Positions 43,601 through 50,790 of a stretch of DNA of 64,000 nt are shown here, piece by piece; positions within the stretch are counted from its first letter, which is position 1; each line of letters begins with the position of its first letter. The position numbers and the translations under genes were made by a program. This DNA comes from Candidatus Melainabacteria bacterium (lineage in GTDB: Bacteria > Cyanobacteriota > Vampirovibrionia > Obscuribacterales > Obscuribacteraceae), in NCBI GenBank assembly GCA_016716405.1, contig JADJWK010000002.1, positions 744,001 through 808,000 of the forward strand, given 5' to 3'. The notes beneath the pieces are model-generated. The model worked only from the letters and a program-made list of their open reading frames with translations. It had not been told where the DNA came from and made no database searches.

Positions 43601-44973
43601 CTGGCTGACGGAGAGCTCCAGCCTTGTTGGGACTGGCCCCAGTCCTGCCCACCGGAAGGCGCTGGTTGAGCGGTATCGCTTCCGCCCCAGCCGGTTCCGC
43701 CTGCCGGTGACGGCGGCGAGCTCCATCCCTGGTTGTCCAGTGAAGGTTGGGGTGGCTGAGATGGCTGGGAAGGCTGTGATGGCTGGGTTTCCTGTCCCGG
43801 GCTGGACCATGCTGCCGGGCCGCCGGCTCCGGCAGGTGCCGGCCAGGCACTTTGCGCGTCGGTCTGGGGAGCCGGTTGGGACCATGCTGCTTGCGAGGGA
43901 TCCGGTGCCATGAGTTGGGGCGGCGCCTGTGCTTGATTGCCTGGAAGACCGGATGGCTCAGACCAGGCTCCGGCACCGGAGGGTGCCGGGCTTCCCCAGC
44001 TTCCCTGGGCTGCCGCTCCGGCTGCTCCATGCTCTTCCCAGGTGCCCCCCTGAGGAGGCGGTCCCCAGTCGGCGCTGTCGGCATCGCCGATGGTTCCACG
44101 AGGCGGCCTGGTGTCCCAGGCGCTGTCATCATTGCCGGCGGCGCCGGGAGCTTTCAGACCGATGTCGCTTCCCGGATGGCTGGCATAAGGCTGAGGTTGG
44201 CTCATGGCTACCGGCGGGGCGGCCGGGGCTGAGGCGGGCATGGGAATCGGAGCGTTCCACTGGTCTTGCTGGGGAGGCAGGGGCTCGGGTTCCGAAAGGG
44301 GTTCCGGAAAGGCATCGGGCTGGGTGGATATGCTCTGCGATTCGGAGATCTTTCGCCTGATCGACTCTGCCAGGGTGAGAGGCGCTTCGTCCGGGCTCAT
44401 GGCGTTTCCCATGTCATAGCCGAATTTCTCGCCCAGGGAGCTGGTGGTCGACTGCACATCCCGGGAGTCTCGTGGCGGCTCCGGCTGTTGCTGCTGCTGG
44501 CTGCTAATTGATTTGTTCAGAGTGCGGACCCGGGCGAGCATGGCTGCGTCTTCTTCCTGGTCGCGATCTTCGGCCGGGGAGCGCTTGGGCTTGTTGCGAT
44601 GGGGAAAACTGGTGCCGGTGGCGGGCGCCCCGGCGGGCTTGCCGCCCCTGCCTCCACGGCTGCCGCCTTTCTTCTTGGGATCGGTCTTGGGAGCGGTCTG
44701 GAACATACTGGTGATGGCGGAGAAAAAATTCCCCTTCTGCTGGGGGAGCTGCTGCTGCACCAGTTTCGCCAGGGCTTCCGGGTTGGGGGGGGTGAGCTCT
44801 TCGGGCATGGAGGCTTCTTCGGCGCCCTGGATCATCTGCTCGAGCTGATGGTCGAACTTGGCGCAGGACTCGCAATCGTCTATATGCTCATCGAGAGAAC
44901 CGGCGTCGTTGCTTCCGAGCTCCTCATCGAATCTCTGTTGAATTAAATACCTGTACTCGCTGCAATTCATCAT
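40612..44973 (-). CDS. zf-HC2 anti-sigma module fused to Trp/Pro/Gly-rich linker and Roadblock/LC7 domain
   Basis: This encodes 1453 residues. The N-terminus is a putative zinc-finger anti-sigma domain (C4 ... H30-x3-C34-x2-C37), directly downstream of an ECF sigma gene, the usual order. Roughly residues 290-800 are disordered with about 40 tryptophans in GW/WG/SGWG contexts. Then come three [WF]-D-[VL]-PIQE-[KR] motifs (plus-strand 42262-42540), a PVQ-repeat stretch, and three GLF-x-DD-type helices (IDKIF, VDQIF, MDRMF at 41401-42103). The last about 110 residues are a Roadblock/LC7 domain (VIGSVIVGHDGLLIANTMP, VVIADFGGGLLVTI), which typically binds small Ras-like GTPases. No membrane helix is present, unusual for an anti-sigma protein. 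Confidence 0.85.
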   Translation of the reverse strand: MMNCSEYRYLIQQRFDEELGSNDAGSLDEHIDDCESCAKFDHQLEQMIQGAEEASMPEELTPPNPEALAKLVQQQLPQQKGNFFSAITSMFQTAPKTDPKKKGGSRGGRGGKPAGAPATGTSFPHRNKPKRSPAEDRDQEEDAAMLARVRTLNKSISSQQQQQPEPPRDSRDVQSTTSSLGEKFGYDMGNAMSPDEAPLTLAESIRRKISESQSISTQPDAFPEPLSEPEPLPPQQDQWNAPIPMPASAPAAPPVAMSQPQPYASHPGSDIGLKAPGAAGNDDSAWDTRPPRGTIGDADSADWGPPPQGGTWEEHGAAGAAAQGSWGSPAPSGAGAWSEPSGLPGNQAQAPPQLMAPDPSQAAWSQPAPQTDAQSAWPAPAGAGGPAAWSSPGQETQPSQPSQPSQPPQPSLDNQGWSSPPSPAGGTGWGGSDTAQPAPSGGQDWGQSQQGWSSPSASSAGAGWGTGQTTESEGNGWNNQAPAQPDAAWQAPPAQAAPPAPEPASTPDPTPGWSSPDSSSSGWGAPAGQTDNSGWGKPAADTGTPAAAPVTGWSAGGGGSWEGAGQPAAPTDSGAAWGSPPAANLASQGSGSWAAVSPAGQPPPPAPEAPAAQDTGGWAAPAATASGWGAPGAESGTGWPQGPGAQAGGSTGASGWGSGAPGGSSGWGDSSPAPPAAPSSPEESGGWSMPAAAESQPQATGWGQAAPAQQATGWPSATPEAPAAPAAPAAGSWGGAQAAPPAPATDGVGWGQKKDPDPWGGGAQSEQSRPNWSIQAEQMETGSFKAFQETGMSMDALAPSPPMPAPSAELQANRFDVPIQERAQERAQEAAPAQASGPSFADAGNSHWDVPIQEKLRQQGGAPEPSPAPVPPPQPGAAPAAGGWPAPPAGNEVQSHWDLPIQEKLKGTEAPVQPVQPLQPVQQVQPVQPVQPVQPAPAPAPAPVSAPVQGGGLFGQKLDDSAIDKIFSANLGVTESVSQPIGQAPPPAMPEPPAPLPPPAPTPVSGGWGAPGAAMPPPPLPGAPPAPPTPDMSFAPPVQAVEPAAPKFTSIPQKDALQQAATDPGLFNLDDAAVDQIFEKMGVAEESNSIQSQAPMAPQPGAPPATGTQPMPGVVEPVQPPQPISPPSFGIAEAAPPPPPAPPLPVQAVAQPPAPQPAPPAPPAMAPAPPQQSQPGLFNISDSDMDRMFDNVLASPGAAAQAPVAPPSPPPQPQGFQQAQPAPPAFGAPSQAPPPAPPLPAAPEAIPGAMAAPPVPASPPPPIPAAPEAPALAHVAPAMPVPKVEGIGRLDAGSDSSAEAGSGRIAAIGKFLLDQKDLEKLGKITAADQSDVKMRILTTEASEDLQTLLSEIGSQQRVIGSVIVGHDGLLIANTMPEEVDAESIGVWALGVYMNTEHVIKKMGHERVHQVVSRTPRGYVVIADFGGGLLVTITEDTETETLIPLMRKITDLVS

Positions 44974-45004
44974 ATTCTTTACCAGCTTGGTTTACGGGGG
45001 TTAC

Positions 45005-45580
45005 TCATCCTCGACCCAAACACTTTACGATTTGCACTCGAGCTCTGAACAAGGCAGACATGGTCTGCTCGACAGTCTGATTGAGAACGGTGGAAATCTG
45101 ATCGTAGTTGAGGTCCAAGTGGTGCCTGAGATAGAAGACCTTCAACTGGTCCTCAGGCAGCGAGCCGAGACATCTTTTTATTCTCTGTACGCCCAGAAGG
45201 ACGGTGGTTTCCCAGTCCATGTTCGCCGAGCCGTCGGCGGCGGGATCGATATTGGGGTTCTCATTCGGTGGGTCCGAGTTTTGAGCATGGTACTCGGCAC
45301 ACGCTTCGACTATGAAGTCGGACAGCCATTGCCAGATGGTCAGTTCGCTATCCTTCTTGGGCATCTTCTGAGAAAGGGACGCGAAGGCATTCTTGAATGC
45401 CGCTATTGTCAGCTCCTGGGCATGGTCATGGTTGCCGGTGGCAAGCAGAGCTATGGCATAGACACGCTCCTGGTTGAGCCATACGAACTCATTACGCTTC
45501 TCATCTCCACCCTTTTTTATCTCGCTTAAGACGGAGGAGGCGGAAATATGGAAATTTGTTCGAGATGGTAAGAGCGCCAT
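45005..45580 (-). CDS. ECF-type RNA polymerase sigma factor
   Basis: This encodes 191 residues from ATG 45580 (a TTG two codons earlier is possible). Region 2 is weak (NQERVYAIALLATGNHDHAQ, ELTIAAFKNAF). Region 4 is clearer: CLGSLPEDQLKVFYLRHHLD and LNYDQISTVLNQTVEQTMSALFRAR, a helix-turn-helix for -35 binding. It directs RNA polymerase to a special promoter set. Its downstream neighbour, 31 bases away, starts with an anti-sigma zinc finger. A 15-base palindrome lies about 43 bases upstream and may mediate autoregulation. Confidence 0.8.
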   Translation of the reverse strand: MALLPSRTNFHISASSVLSEIKKGGDEKRNEFVWLNQERVYAIALLATGNHDHAQELTIAAFKNAFASLSQKMPKKDSELTIWQWLSDFIVEACAEYHAQNSDPPNENPNIDPAADGSANMDWETTVLLGVQRIKRCLGSLPEDQLKVFYLRHHLDLNYDQISTVLNQTVEQTMSALFRARVQIVKCLGRG

Positions 45581-45622
45581 GTTCAAGTTGCTACCGGATC
45601 TTGTAACCTCAAAGAAAGACCG

Positions 45623-45637
45623 GCCCGATTATCGGGC
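45623..45637. promoter_or_regulatory. Palindrome GCCCGAT-T-ATCGGGC
   Basis: Seven-base arms are perfectly inverted around one T, 43 bases upstream of the sigma factor ATG. The centre is too short for an RNA hairpin, so a dimeric DNA-binding protein is the more likely user. No second copy was noticed in the window. Confidence 0.45.
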
Positions 45638-45859
45638 ACCATTAGCTGATATCGCGTCAAGGATTTGATGGATTGGTCAGCAAAGAAAAGCCAGTCAATT
45701 GCCCCTCATTCACGATACAGTCTTCCCCCATCTGAAAACTGTACATGAACAGCCGCACGCCTATTTTTAGTTTACATCATCAGAAGATAAACAGGTATCT
45801 TCGCGAAAGTTGTAAACACCTCCTGTCGCAAGTCGTTAACATAGATGTACCACGAACAA

Positions 45860-45883
45860 TTAGGACATATACTAATGTCTTAA
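45860..45883. promoter_or_regulatory. Inverted repeat overlapping the 45890 gene's leader
   Basis: TTAGGACAT and ATGTCTTAA form nine-base arms with one mismatch around a six-base ATACTA centre. It ends six bases before the ATG at 45890 and occupies the place of the ribosome site, which has only AAAAAGAA. It may be an operator or an RNA structure that limits translation. Confidence 0.4.
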
Positions 45884-45889
45884 AAAGAA

Positions 45890-46585
45890 ATGTCAGCACA
45901 AACCCTAGCCAAGTTCTCGATAAGCACGCACCAGAAGGACGCGTTCAATCTCCATTCCGTGGTCACCAGCCCGAGATCGGTGAGTCCGGCGGATCTGGAG
46001 AGCGCCTGCGCGAATGTCAATATAGACTGTCAGGACGATTATCTGCCGCCCCATGCGGCGGTCTTCCTGGAATTCCTTTTCAGGACATTTTTCCGCCAGG
46101 CTCACCGTACCGGTCTTTACAATCGCCAGAAAGAGCTGTGGGAATCCATAGCCAGAGTGGATCACGGACAGCTGGATCGGGTCCTGGGCGGCTGGATTTT
46201 CGCCAGCAAGGAAGAGCCCATGAGCGACCTGGTCCTTCTCGATCGCAACGAGAGACCCCTGATCATCGCCAGGCTGGTAGACCCCGAGCGCGCGGGCGAG
46301 CTGGACGAGCGGACCAGTATCCAGCACCTGAACACATTCCTCAAGAAAGTAAGCAAGCTCCAGATGACCAGGGGCACTCTGACCGGATGTTTCGTTTGCT
46401 TCCCCGGCTCAAGGAGAGAGGAAGTCCTCAAGAAGATAGAGGAGATCGTCGGCACAGACGACCCGATAGGCAAGTACGAGGCTCAGCTTCCCCCTCCAGC
46501 CTCGATACCGGTCGATTTCCTGGCCTATAACGAGGATTTCACCGGAGTGGACCTGGTCTTCCCTCAGCTTCCCCGCTGGAATTGA
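45890..46585 (+). CDS. Hypothetical cytosolic protein
   Basis: This encodes 231 residues with no signal peptide or membrane helix. It mixes helices and strands: AAVFLEFLFRTFFRQAHR, LYNRQKELWESIARV, and an alpha/beta stretch MSDLVLLDRNERPLIIARLV, LTGCFVCFPGSRREEVLKKI. The strand-helix alternation of the second half (conserved-looking DNERPLIIARL) may indicate a PD-(D/E)xK-like or Rossmann-like domain, but no decisive motif is visible. The start lacks a good ribosome site and lies at the end of a palindrome. Confidence 0.55.
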   Translation: MSAQTLAKFSISTHQKDAFNLHSVVTSPRSVSPADLESACANVNIDCQDDYLPPHAAVFLEFLFRTFFRQAHRTGLYNRQKELWESIARVDHGQLDRVLGGWIFASKEEPMSDLVLLDRNERPLIIARLVDPERAGELDERTSIQHLNTFLKKVSKLQMTRGTLTGCFVCFPGSRREEVLKKIEEIVGTDDPIGKYEAQLPPPASIPVDFLAYNEDFTGVDLVFPQLPRWN

Positions 46586-46603
46586 CTGCCTGGAGTCGGC
46601 TCC

Positions 46604-48154
46604 TTAAAGAGGAATATTGCCGTGCTTGCGCCGCGGGCGCTCGACTCGTTTGTCTTTCTGCATGGTGAGGGCGCTACTGAGATAGCGGCGGGTCTCGGAG
46701 GGCAGGATGATGTCGTCGATATAACCCTGCTCGGAAGCGATGAAGGGATTGGCGAAGCGGTTGCGGTACTCGGAAACGAGACGGTCGAAGCGGTCTTTAC
46801 CGTCTTCTTCTTTGAGCTCTTTGCGATAGAGGAGGTTGACGGCGCCTTCCGCTCCCACTACGGCGATCTCGGCAGTGGGCCAGGCGAAGTTGTAGTCCCC
46901 TCCGACATTCTTGGAGCCCATAACGTCGAAGGCCCCGCCATAGGCCTTGCGGGTGATCACCGTGAGCTTGGGCACCGTGGCTTCGCAGTAAGCGTAAAGT
47001 AGTTTTGCGCCGTGCCTGATAATACCCCCGAATTCCTGATTGGTGCCGGGAAGATAGCCGGGCACGTCGACGAAGGTGATGACGGGAATATTGAAGGCAT
47101 CGAGGAATCGAACGAAGCGAGCGCCTTTGACACTGGCGTTGATGTCCAGGCAGCCGGCCAGCTCTCTGGGCTGATTGGCCACGATACCAACTACCTGTCC
47201 CTCGAGCCTGGCGAAGCCGGTGATCAGGTTGCGTGCAAAGAGTGGGGAGACCTCGAAGAATTCACCGTAGTCGAAAATCGACTCGATAGCCTGGAGCATG
47301 TCATAAGGTTTCATTGGATCCTGGGGGACCAGGTTATCCAGGGCTTCGCCTGCCTGCGGGTCGGCGTCCGGACCGACATCGATGGAGGGCGGGGGCTCCA
47401 GGTTGTTGAGAGGGATATAGGACAGGAGCTGGCGCACCAGCTCGAAAGAGTCCTCTTCGTCCTCGGCCAGGAGCTGAGCAACCCCGGAGCGGGTGTTGTG
47501 CACCATGGCGCCACCCAGCTCTTCCAGGGTGACCGACTCGCCGGTGACGGTCTTCACTATCTCGGGTCCGGTGACGAACATATAGCTGTGGTCCTTGACC
47601 ATGATAGTGAAGTCGGTGACGGCGGGGCTGTATACTGCTCCGCCGGCGCAGGCTCCGTAGATCACCGAGATCTGCGGTATCACGCCCGATACTTTGACAT
47701 TGCGGTAGAAGATATCGGCGTAGCCGGCCAGGCTCTTCACGCCTTCCTGTATGCGGGCGCCGCCCGACTCGTTCAGACCGATGACCGGGCAGCCGGCATT
47801 GACGGCCAGGTCCATGATCTTGCAGACTTTGCGGGCAAAGACCTCGCCGAGGGCGCCACCGAGAAAGGTGACATCGTGAGCGAAGAGATAGATGGGGCGG
47901 CCATCGATCGTGGCGTGTCCGGTGACCACGCCGTCGCCGTAGGCTTTCTTGCTTTCCATGCCGAAGTCCATGCATTCGTGCATGGCATAACGATCGATTT
48001 CCATGAAGCTGCCGGGATCGCATAACGCATCTATTCTTTCCCTGGCAAGAAGGTAACCGCGGTCGTGACGTCTGGCGGCTGCCTTTTCATCGACACTCTG
48101 GGCTTTCTTTCTTCTTTCGACTAGATCCTGGTTGAGGTTGATGCTGGTGGTCAT
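46604..48154 (-). CDS. Acyl-CoA (propionyl/methylmalonyl) carboxylase beta subunit
   Basis: This encodes 516 residues, typical for the family. Carboxyltransferase motifs are present: ERIDALCDPGSF, YGDGVVTGHATIDGRP, LNESGGARIQEG, YGACAGGAVYSP, and the C-terminal PKLTVITRKAYGGAFDVM and KHGNIPL. The enzyme transfers CO2 from biotin-BCCP to propionyl- or acetyl-CoA, feeding methylmalonyl-CoA or malonyl-CoA pools. No biotin carboxylase or BCCP gene is adjacent. AAGGACG precedes the ATG. It could be cited as PccB or MmdA; exact substrate is not settled. Confidence 0.95.
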   Translation of the reverse strand: MTTSINLNQDLVERRKKAQSVDEKAAARRHDRGYLLARERIDALCDPGSFMEIDRYAMHECMDFGMESKKAYGDGVVTGHATIDGRPIYLFAHDVTFLGGALGEVFARKVCKIMDLAVNAGCPVIGLNESGGARIQEGVKSLAGYADIFYRNVKVSGVIPQISVIYGACAGGAVYSPAVTDFTIMVKDHSYMFVTGPEIVKTVTGESVTLEELGGAMVHNTRSGVAQLLAEDEEDSFELVRQLLSYIPLNNLEPPPSIDVGPDADPQAGEALDNLVPQDPMKPYDMLQAIESIFDYGEFFEVSPLFARNLITGFARLEGQVVGIVANQPRELAGCLDINASVKGARFVRFLDAFNIPVITFVDVPGYLPGTNQEFGGIIRHGAKLLYAYCEATVPKLTVITRKAYGGAFDVMGSKNVGGDYNFAWPTAEIAVVGAEGAVNLLYRKELKEEDGKDRFDRLVSEYRNRFANPFIASEQGYIDDIILPSETRRYLSSALTMQKDKRVERPRRKHGNIPL

Positions 48155-48183
48155 CGGAGCGTCCTTGGTGAGATTGGATTAGA

Positions 48184-49557
48184 TTAGATCAGGTGTGAGA
48201 GGAAGTAGTGAACGATTGTCAGATAGATGGTCATGGTCGATACGTCGAGAATGCTTGTGATGAAAGGACCGCTGGCATGCGCCGGATCGATGCCGAGCTT
48301 CTGGAAGAGCATGGGCATCGTGGTACCAATTACAACACCTACGGTCATGGTCAGGGTGAGCGAGAAAGCGACGACGATGCCGAGCTCCTGGCGGGAATTG
48401 TGGATCAGGAGGCTGATTATATAAGTGAAGATGCCGCAGAAGACGCCGAGCAAAACACCAACCTTGAGCTCGTGGATGATATTCCGGAAGATCGTCCTGA
48501 GATTGAGTTGCGACCGAGAGCTGGTACCGCGAATGACGATACAGGTGCTCTGGGTCGCTACCGAGCCTGTTACTCCCGATAACAGAGGCATGAAGGACGC
48601 GGCAGCAACGGTCTGCTGTATGACCGAGTCGAAATGTGTGATTACCGTGGCGGAGCCCGTCTCGATGCCCAGGGTGATCAATAGCCAGGGAAGCCTGGCT
48701 GAGAATGCCTTGCCGACGTTATAGGTGAGCGTCTCTCCGGGCTCGCCGGCGCTGATACCGGAAGACTGGTAGATGTCCTCGGTGGCCTCTTCGCGCAAAA
48801 CGTCGATGACGTCATCGGCGGTGATGATACCGCACAGCCTGCCGGCATCGTCCACGACAGGCAGGGTGAGAAGGTCGTAGCGGCCGACCAGCTCGGCTGC
48901 TTCTTCCTGGTCGGTGGCGGTGGTCACTTTTGGAACGTCCGTATCCATGACGCTTTCCACCTGGGCTTTCGGATCGACGGTGAACAGCTCTTTCACAGTC
49001 ACTCTGCCTACCAGGCGCTCGTTTTCGTCGACCACATAGATGTCGTAGATGTCTTCCTCGAGATCCTCGTACATCTGTCGGAGCTGGATCAGAGCTTCCC
49101 CCACCGACATGCGCGCAAACAGCGAGAGATAGTCGGTGGACATGATCCCGCCTGCTGTGTCGTCTTCGAAGAGGAGCAGTTGCTTGAGATCGACCCTGGT
49201 TTCTACGTCGCTTATCTGCTCGATGATCTCGGTGGCCTTTTCGGGAGGTAATTCGGAAAGCACGTCGGCGGCGTCATCGGGAGACATGCGCGCGATAATC
49301 GGCACCACGCCGATATCGCCCAGGGAGGAGAGGAGCTCGCACTGATTGTCCGAATCGAGCTCGGCCAGAACCGCTGAGGCGTTGTCCAGATCGAGCAGGC
49401 GAAAGCATGAGAGACGGTGAGGTGGATCCATCTCACCGAAAAATTCAGCGAGATCGGCAGGATGCTGCTCGTTCAGGAGCAGGCGAAGCTTCTGGCGCTG
49501 GCCGCTGTCGACAAGCGTCGTGAGTTCTTCCAGAGCTACGGCCTGCTTCTCCGCCAC
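48184..49557 (-). CDS. mgtE: Magnesium transporter MgtE
   Basis: This encodes 457 residues from GTG 49557, preceded by AGAGGTGA. The N-domain (LLLNEQHPADLAEFFGEMDP) is followed by two CBS domains at about 130-260 (TDYLSLFARMSVGEALIQLR; TLPVVDDAGRLCGIITADDVI). Five membrane helices carry the pore (PLLSGVTGSVATQSTCIVIRG, LTMTVGVVIGTTMPMLFQKL). CBS acidic residues sense cytosolic Mg2+ and close the channel when it is high. Length and order are standard. Confidence 0.96.
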   Translation of the reverse strand: MAEKQAVALEELTTLVDSGQRQKLRLLLNEQHPADLAEFFGEMDPPHRLSCFRLLDLDNASAVLAELDSDNQCELLSSLGDIGVVPIIARMSPDDAADVLSELPPEKATEIIEQISDVETRVDLKQLLLFEDDTAGGIMSTDYLSLFARMSVGEALIQLRQMYEDLEEDIYDIYVVDENERLVGRVTVKELFTVDPKAQVESVMDTDVPKVTTATDQEEAAELVGRYDLLTLPVVDDAGRLCGIITADDVIDVLREEATEDIYQSSGISAGEPGETLTYNVGKAFSARLPWLLITLGIETGSATVITHFDSVIQQTVAAASFMPLLSGVTGSVATQSTCIVIRGTSSRSQLNLRTIFRNIIHELKVGVLLGVFCGIFTYIISLLIHNSRQELGIVVAFSLTLTMTVGVVIGTTMPMLFQKLGIDPAHASGPFITSILDVSTMTIYLTIVHYFLSHLI

Positions 49558-49642
49558 GGCTCACCTCTACCGTTTTTAGCAACATATAAAGGTATCAAGC
49601 TACAGGCGCTCGGGTAAGATCGAAATTCTAATAGTGACGAGC

Positions 49643-50602
49643 TCAGTCGTCGAGATAACCGACCAGTTTGTTCGACCAGGAAGGTTGTCTGAGCTTGCGA
49701 AATGCTTTGTGCTCGATCTGCCGGACGCGCTCGCGGGTGATATTGAAGAGACGCCCCACCTCTTCGAGAGTACGCTGCCTGCCGTCTTCGAGACCGTAAC
49801 GGAGGTGCATGATGTCGCGCTCGCGAGGGGTGAGTTGTGAAAGCATGCGGCTGATATCCTGCCTGAGAAGCTCCTCTTCGGTGGTGGAATCCGGTCTGGT
49901 GGATTCGTTGTCCTCGATCAGGTCGCCAAGATAAGTCTCCTCGTCGCGGTTCAGCGGCATCTCCATGGAGACGGGCTCGCGATCGGCGGTAAGGATCTCC
50001 TGGATCTTGGAGACGGGCAATTTCATCGCCATGGAAAGCTCTTCTTCGTTAGGCTTTCGGCCCAGCTCCTGGGAGAGCTTGGCACTGGTCTTCTTGAGCT
50101 TGTTGATGGATTCCACCATGTGTACCGGCACTCTGATGGTCCGCGATTTATCAGCCAGACCGCGGCTGATTGCCTGCCGGATCCACCAGGTGGCATAAGT
50201 GCTGAATTTGAATCCTTTAGTATGGTCGAACTTTTCCGCTGCCCTGATCAGCCCGAGATTACCCTCCTGGATCAGATCCTGGAACGGGAGACCGCGGTTC
50301 ACATATTTCTTGGCGATAGAGATTACCAGGCGCAGGTTGGCCTGGATGAGCTTTTGTTTGGCCTGCGTATCGCCGGCGGCGATCCGGCGGGCAAGCTCGA
50401 TCTCCTCGTCCGGCTTGATCATCCGGACACGACCGATCTCCCGCAGATAGAGCCTCACGGAGTCTTCGGTGAAGCCGTCGCTCTTTTTGCGGCGAGGCTT
50501 GCCGCTGCTGCTGCTGTCCTCGTCGTCGAGAAGCGGATCTGGATCTTGATCCTGATCGGCGTCCTCGTCGTCCATGGACAGGTCGGACCAGTCGTTCGTC
50601 AT
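49643..50602 (-). CDS. rpoD: Primary-type RNA polymerase sigma factor (sigma-70 group 1/2)
   Basis: This encodes 319 residues from ATG 50602; a longer frame adds an unlikely N-terminus. An acidic leader (DDEDADQDQDPDPLLDDED) is followed by region 1.2 (DSVRLYLREIGRV), region 2 (ANLRLVISIAKKYVNRG, FSTYATWWIRQAISRGLAD), region 3 and region 4.2 (TLEEVGRLFNITRERVRQIE). Region 1.1 is replaced by the short acidic stretch. It is a housekeeping or closely related sigma factor that recognises TTGACA/TATAAT promoters. It is divergent from the DUF4388 gene at 50791. Confidence 0.93.
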   Translation of the reverse strand: MTNDWSDLSMDDEDADQDQDPDPLLDDEDSSSSGKPRRKKSDGFTEDSVRLYLREIGRVRMIKPDEEIELARRIAAGDTQAKQKLIQANLRLVISIAKKYVNRGLPFQDLIQEGNLGLIRAAEKFDHTKGFKFSTYATWWIRQAISRGLADKSRTIRVPVHMVESINKLKKTSAKLSQELGRKPNEEELSMAMKLPVSKIQEILTADREPVSMEMPLNRDEETYLGDLIEDNESTRPDSTTEEELLRQDISRMLSQLTPRERDIMHLRYGLEDGRQRTLEEVGRLFNITRERVRQIEHKAFRKLRQPSWSNKLVGYLDD

Positions 50603-50790
50603 TTCGTCGGTGACTCTAGAACCCAAAGTCAATAGCTCCAATCTACCCCTATGTCTGTATTTACCCAATTCCCCGCAAGCTGTAGCGGATCGGCAAGGAA
50701 TTAACTTTTGTAAATTAAGAGCCCGGGTCGGCAGGGAACATAGTTGATGGAAGGTCAATATATCCTTCAGGATCGGGATCAGAGGTAGAC

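Larger units (their letters stand above)
45581..45889. other. AT-rich intergenic region upstream of the sigma gene
   Basis: This 309-base region is notably more AT-rich than its neighbours, especially 45700-45889. No credible gene lies in it. It holds a GC-rich 15-base palindrome near the sigma gene and a TTA/TAA-flanked inverted repeat near the opposite gene, so it is probably a divergent control region for both. Confidence 0.55.

Noticed and set aside
42600..44200. GW/WG-rich region as an Argonaute-binding hook
   Set aside because: Trp-Gly repeats superficially resemble eukaryotic Ago hooks, but no Argonaute is present and low-complexity drift explains the pattern.
45628..45660. TTGACG ... 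GATAAT promoter upstream of the sigma gene
   Set aside because: Both boxes exist on the minus strand but are 21 bases apart, too far for a normal sigma-70 promoter.
47012..48025. Plus-strand reading frame of 337 residues opposite the carboxylase
   Set aside because: It has an antisense-like composition, no ribosome site and no domain.
50603..50758. N-terminal extension of the primary sigma factor
   Set aside because: The extra 52 residues have no sigma-like features and run through the likely promoter region.
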